Shown in pieces: positions 5,285-8,055 of a stretch of DNA of 8,055 nt. The stretch comes from Paracoccaceae bacterium. Lineage in GTDB: Bacteria; Pseudomonadota; Alphaproteobacteria; Rhodobacterales; Rhodobacteraceae. Numbering within the stretch: position 1 is the first letter of the stretch; every line of letters starts with the position of its first letter. The position numbers were made by a program, and so were the translations under genes. The DNA lies in assembly GCA_011525185.1 (NCBI GenBank), contig WTIQ01000042.1, positions 1 to 8,055 of the forward strand, read 5' to 3'. The notes under the pieces were generated by a model. The model was given only the letters and a program-made list of their open reading frames with translations. It ran no database searches and was not told where the DNA came from.

Positions 5285-6823
5285 ATGACAGCTCAAACTT
5301 CTCGCCGCGCTGGTGGACGCTCTGCAAGACGCAGCGCTCGCGCCGCTCCCCTCGCCGATCATCTCAGACCCGTACGGGCTGGCATGCCCGGGGGCTCTTA
5401 TCAGCCTCTCAGTGCGCATGATATCCAGAAAATTCACCACGCCGTTCTTGACGCTCTTGAAACAGTAGGCCTTGCCGATGCCCCTGAGAGTGGCATTGAA
5501 TATATGACAAAAGCAGGCGCTCTTTTGGGAGATGATGGACGGCTTCGCTTTCCCCGCGCACTCGTCGAAGATGCAATTGCAAAGGCCATGCGCAATATCG
5601 TCTTGTATAGCAGAGACGGTAAAAACGATCTCGAACTAAGCGGCAGCAAGGTCCATTTTGGCACGGCTGGGGCCGCGGTTCATGTGGTCGATGTCGAAGG
5701 CCGCGACTATCGCGATAGCACACTCCAAGACCTCTATGATGCGGCACGGCTGACCGATAAACTCGACAATATTCATTTCTTGCAAAGACCAATGGTGTGC
5801 CGCGATATTGCCGATAATCGGGAAATGGACCTCAATACCGTTTACGCCTGCTGCTATGGGACGACAAAGCACGTGGGCACGTCTTTTACGGAAGTGGATT
5901 TTGCCAAAGACGCCTTCAAAATGCTGCACATGATTGCAGGCGGAGAGGACAAGTGGCGCGCAAGGCCATTTGTGTCAAACTCTAACTGCTTTGTCGTGCC
6001 ACCGATGAAATTCGCAACGGAAAGCTGCCTTGTTATGGAAGAGTGTATTAAACAAGGCATGCCCGTTTTATTACTCAGCGCAGGACAAGCTGGGGCAACG
6101 GCCCCTGCCCCTATTGCAGGTGCTATTGTGCAAGCTGTGGCAGAATGCCTTGCTGGTTTGGTCTATGTTCAGGCCATTGATCCGACACATCCCGCCATTT
6201 TTGGAACATGGCCTTTCGTCTCGGATTTGCGCACTGGGGCCATGTCAGGGGGCAGCGGGGAACAAGCGCTTTTGACAGCAGGCTGTGCGCAAATGCACCG
6301 TTTTTACGATCTGCCCGGTGGCGCGGCAGCTGGGATTGCAGATGCAAAACTACCCGATATGCAAGCAGGATGGGAACAGGCCACCTCAAATGTCATGGCG
6401 GGCCTCTCGGGGCTGAATATGGTCTATGAAGCGGCAGGTATGCACGCCTCACTTTTGGGATTTTGCCTTGAGTCGCTTGTCCTTGGAGACGATCTATTGG
6501 GACAGGCTATGCGCTGTGTACGCGGGATCGAGATTACCGATGAAACGATCAGTGTCGATGTTATCAAAGCCACCTGCCTTGAGGGGCCAGGTCATTACCT
6601 CGGATCAGAGCAAACACTGGCCTTGATGCAAAGCGAATATGTATATCCTGAACTGGGGGATCGCACATCCCCCAAAGAATGGAACGAATTGGGCAAACCA
6701 GACCTCATTCAAAAGGCGATTGCGCGCAAAGAGGCCATATTGGCCGAACCCTCGTCTGCCGCCTTTTCAAGTGAAGTAGATCGCGCCATTCGGGCCGCTT
6801 TTAACATCCATATAAGCCCTTAA
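5285..6823 (+). CDS. MttB-superfamily (trimethylamine methyltransferase-like) protein, non-pyrrolysine type
   Basis: This 512-residue protein matches the MttB superfamily, corrinoid-dependent methyltransferases that move a methyl group from a quaternary or tertiary amine to a cobalamin-binding protein. Archaeal trimethylamine enzymes read an in-frame UAG as pyrrolysine. This frame has none, so it belongs to the non-pyrrolysine branch, whose known member MtgB demethylates glycine betaine. The actual substrate here is unknown. A TTG twelve bases upstream is in frame, but the ATG at 5285 has GAGGA five bases before it and is preferred. The first 21 residues are Arg-rich (Arg 7, 8, 12, 15, 16, 19) and probably disordered. 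The remainder looks like a TIM-barrel enzyme, with Gly-rich stretches such as TAGAAVHVVD, SAGQAGATAPAPIAGAIVQA and GAMSGGSGEQALL. No corrinoid protein, reductive activator or amine transporter lies nearby in the window. Confidence 0.85.
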   Translation: MTAQTSRRAGGRSARRSARAAPLADHLRPVRAGMPGGSYQPLSAHDIQKIHHAVLDALETVGLADAPESGIEYMTKAGALLGDDGRLRFPRALVEDAIAKAMRNIVLYSRDGKNDLELSGSKVHFGTAGAAVHVVDVEGRDYRDSTLQDLYDAARLTDKLDNIHFLQRPMVCRDIADNREMDLNTVYACCYGTTKHVGTSFTEVDFAKDAFKMLHMIAGGEDKWRARPFVSNSNCFVVPPMKFATESCLVMEECIKQGMPVLLLSAGQAGATAPAPIAGAIVQAVAECLAGLVYVQAIDPTHPAIFGTWPFVSDLRTGAMSGGSGEQALLTAGCAQMHRFYDLPGGAAAGIADAKLPDMQAGWEQATSNVMAGLSGLNMVYEAAGMHASLLGFCLESLVLGDDLLGQAMRCVRGIEITDETISVDVIKATCLEGPGHYLGSEQTLALMQSEYVYPELGDRTSPKEWNELGKPDLIQKAIARKEAILAEPSSAAFSSEVDRAIRAAFNIHISP

Positions 6824-6926
6824 GACGGACCAGACCTTTTTTTGCTCGCGGCACGCGCTATCCTCTGGTCATTCATGCCCAGAGAATATAGGGCAACGCG
6901 AACATTGACGATCTGGGACAGGCTTT
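6824..6926 (+). other. Gap between MttB-like gene and typA: T run and long-range inverted repeat
   Basis: Seven Ts at 6837-6843 follow the MttB-like stop by 13 bases, but the bases just before form no good stem. GACCAGA (6828-6834) and TCTGGTC (6864-6870) are perfect inverted arms around the T run. TGCCC and GGGCA flank AGAGAATATA further on (around 6876-6895). Termination here would be weak. I see no clear promoter for typA; TTGACG at 6905-6910 is too close to the start codon to act as its -35. Confidence 0.3.
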
Positions 6927-8055
6927 ATGGATTTACGCAATATTGCGATCATCGCACATGTTGACCACGGAAAAACAACCCTTGTGGACGAATTGCTCAA
7001 GCAATCAGGAGCCTTTCGCGCAAATCAAGCGGTGGCAGAACGTGCAATGGACAGCAATGACCTTGAACGCGAACGTGGGATCACGATCCTTGCGAAGGCG
7101 ACCTCTGTTGAATGGAACGCCACGCGCATCAACATTGTCGATACTCCAGGTCACGCAGATTTTGGCGGAGAGGTTGAGCGCATTTTGTCAATGGTGGATG
7201 GTGTCGTGCTCTTGGTGGACGCCGCCGAAGGACCGATGCCGCAAACTAAATTTGTGACTTCCAAAGCCCTCGCCCTTGGCCTGCGCCCGATTGTAGTTTT
7301 GAACAAAGTAGATAAGCCCGACGCAGAACCCGATCGTGCCTTGGATGAATGCTTTGACCTCTTTGCAGCCCTTGACGCCAATGAAGATCAATTAGACTTT
7401 CCGCATCTTTATGCCTCAGGTCGCTCTGGCTGGGCCGATGCGGAACTGGACGGACCGCGTCAAGATCTAGCCGCGCTTTTTGATTTGATCGTAAACCACG
7501 TTCCCGCGCCCAAGCAAATTTCCCGTGAAGGCGAGGATTTTCGCATGCTGGCCACGACGCTCAGTAATGACCCCTTTGTCGGGCGTATCTTGACAGGACG
7601 CGTTGAGAGCGGGCGGTTGAAAGTCGGGGCCACGCTGCAAGCGCTCAGCCGATCCGCCCAAAAGATTGAACAGTTTCGCGTCACCCGCATTCAAGCCTTT
7701 CGCGGCTTAGCGCAGGCCGATATAGACGAAGCGGTCGCGGGAGACATTGTTTCGCTCGCCGGCATGTCTAAAGCAACCGTCTCTGACACACTTTGTGCTT
7801 TGGCTGTTGACACCCCGCTTGAGGCACAACCCATTGATCCCCCAACAATTACAGTGACCTTTGGCATTAATGACAGCCCGCTGGCAGGACGCGAGGGCAA
7901 AAAGGTCCAAAGCCGCGTTATTCGGGACCGCTTGATGAAAGAAACTGAAAGCAATGTCGCCATTCTCGTCACCGATACACCAGGGGGAGATGCCTTCGAA
8001 GTGGCGGGGCGTGGTGAATTGCAAATGGGTGTCTTGATCGAAAATATGCGCCGCG
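6927..8055 (+). CDS. typA: Translational GTPase TypA/BipA (3'-truncated by window edge)
   Basis: TypA/BipA is a ribosome-binding GTPase related to EF-G and LepA. It aids ribosome assembly and growth under stress, notably cold. The ATG at 6927 follows GGGACAGG (6915-6922). The frame stays open to the window end, giving 376 of about 605 residues. GTPase motifs are complete: P-loop AHVDHGKTT (residues 10-18), switch I RGITI (50-54), DTPGHADFG (72-80), NKVD (126-129) and the SGRSG loop (164-168). LFDLIVNHVPAP (185-195) closes the GTPase domain, an EF-Tu-like beta-barrel domain follows, and the start of an EF-G domain III-like region (GRGELQMGVLIENMR) is at the edge. The last domains, including the C-terminal one special to TypA, lie outside. 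It follows the MttB-like gene by 103 bases; a functional link is unlikely. Confidence 0.97.
   Translation, partial: MDLRNIAIIAHVDHGKTTLVDELLKQSGAFRANQAVAERAMDSNDLERERGITILAKATSVEWNATRINIVDTPGHADFGGEVERILSMVDGVVLLVDAAEGPMPQTKFVTSKALALGLRPIVVLNKVDKPDAEPDRALDECFDLFAALDANEDQLDFPHLYASGRSGWADAELDGPRQDLAALFDLIVNHVPAPKQISREGEDFRMLATTLSNDPFVGRILTGRVESGRLKVGATLQALSRSAQKIEQFRVTRIQAFRGLAQADIDEAVAGDIVSLAGMSKATVSDTLCALAVDTPLEAQPIDPPTITVTFGINDSPLAGREGKKVQSRVIRDRLMKETESNVAILVTDTPGGDAFEVAGRGELQMGVLIENMRR

Noticed and set aside
5409..6389. Long minus-strand and other-frame reading frames inside the MttB-like gene
   Set aside because: They overlap a clearly conserved coding frame and have Arg/Cys/His-rich composition typical of antisense shadows.

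Overview
The window looks like a chromosomal segment of a marine alphaproteobacterium of the Rhodobacterales (Roseobacter group). This rests on remembered protein-level likeness of the GAPDH, MmsA, MttB-like and TypA sequences to that group, plus moderate GC with AT-rich gaps between genes. No search was run. There are no rRNA or tRNA genes, insertion sequences, phage genes or CRISPR arrays.

Layout from left to right. Positions 1-885 hold the 3' part of a GAPDH gene (gap copy 1). After it comes a small membrane-protein gene broken by a one-base frameshift (984-1126). Next is a sigma70-like promoter overlapped by a perfect LacI/GalR-type palindrome, then a complete second GAPDH gene (gap copy 2, 1214-2206). 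Convergent to it on the minus strand are a two-CBS-domain protein (2791-3225) and coaD (2230-2727), probably cotranscribed. A 217-base divergent control region separates the CBS gene from mmsA (3443-4941, plus strand). The mmsA frame is broken by a single missing base near 4426, and a strong intrinsic terminator follows (4969-5000). The next 284 bases hold an inverted repeat, a possible 28-codon open reading frame with a good ribosome binding site, and a 15-base palindrome. They lead into a non-pyrrolysine MttB-superfamily methyltransferase (5285-6823). The window ends inside typA/bipA (6927 onward).

Functionally this is mostly housekeeping and central carbon metabolism: two GAPDHs for the triose-phosphate step, CoaD for coenzyme A synthesis, MmsA for valine/thymine breakdown to propionyl-CoA or acetyl-CoA, a presumed corrinoid-dependent methyltransferase of unknown substrate, and a ribosome-associated GTPase. 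The genes do not form one obvious pathway, and I see no convincing new defence or mobile system. The points most worth a second look are the broken small gene between the gap copies, the LacI-type operator on gap copy 2, the single-base break in mmsA, and the leader region of the MttB-like gene. Two one-base frameshifts within about 3.4 kb, each near or in a short repeat of one base, raise the possibility of sequencing or assembly error.
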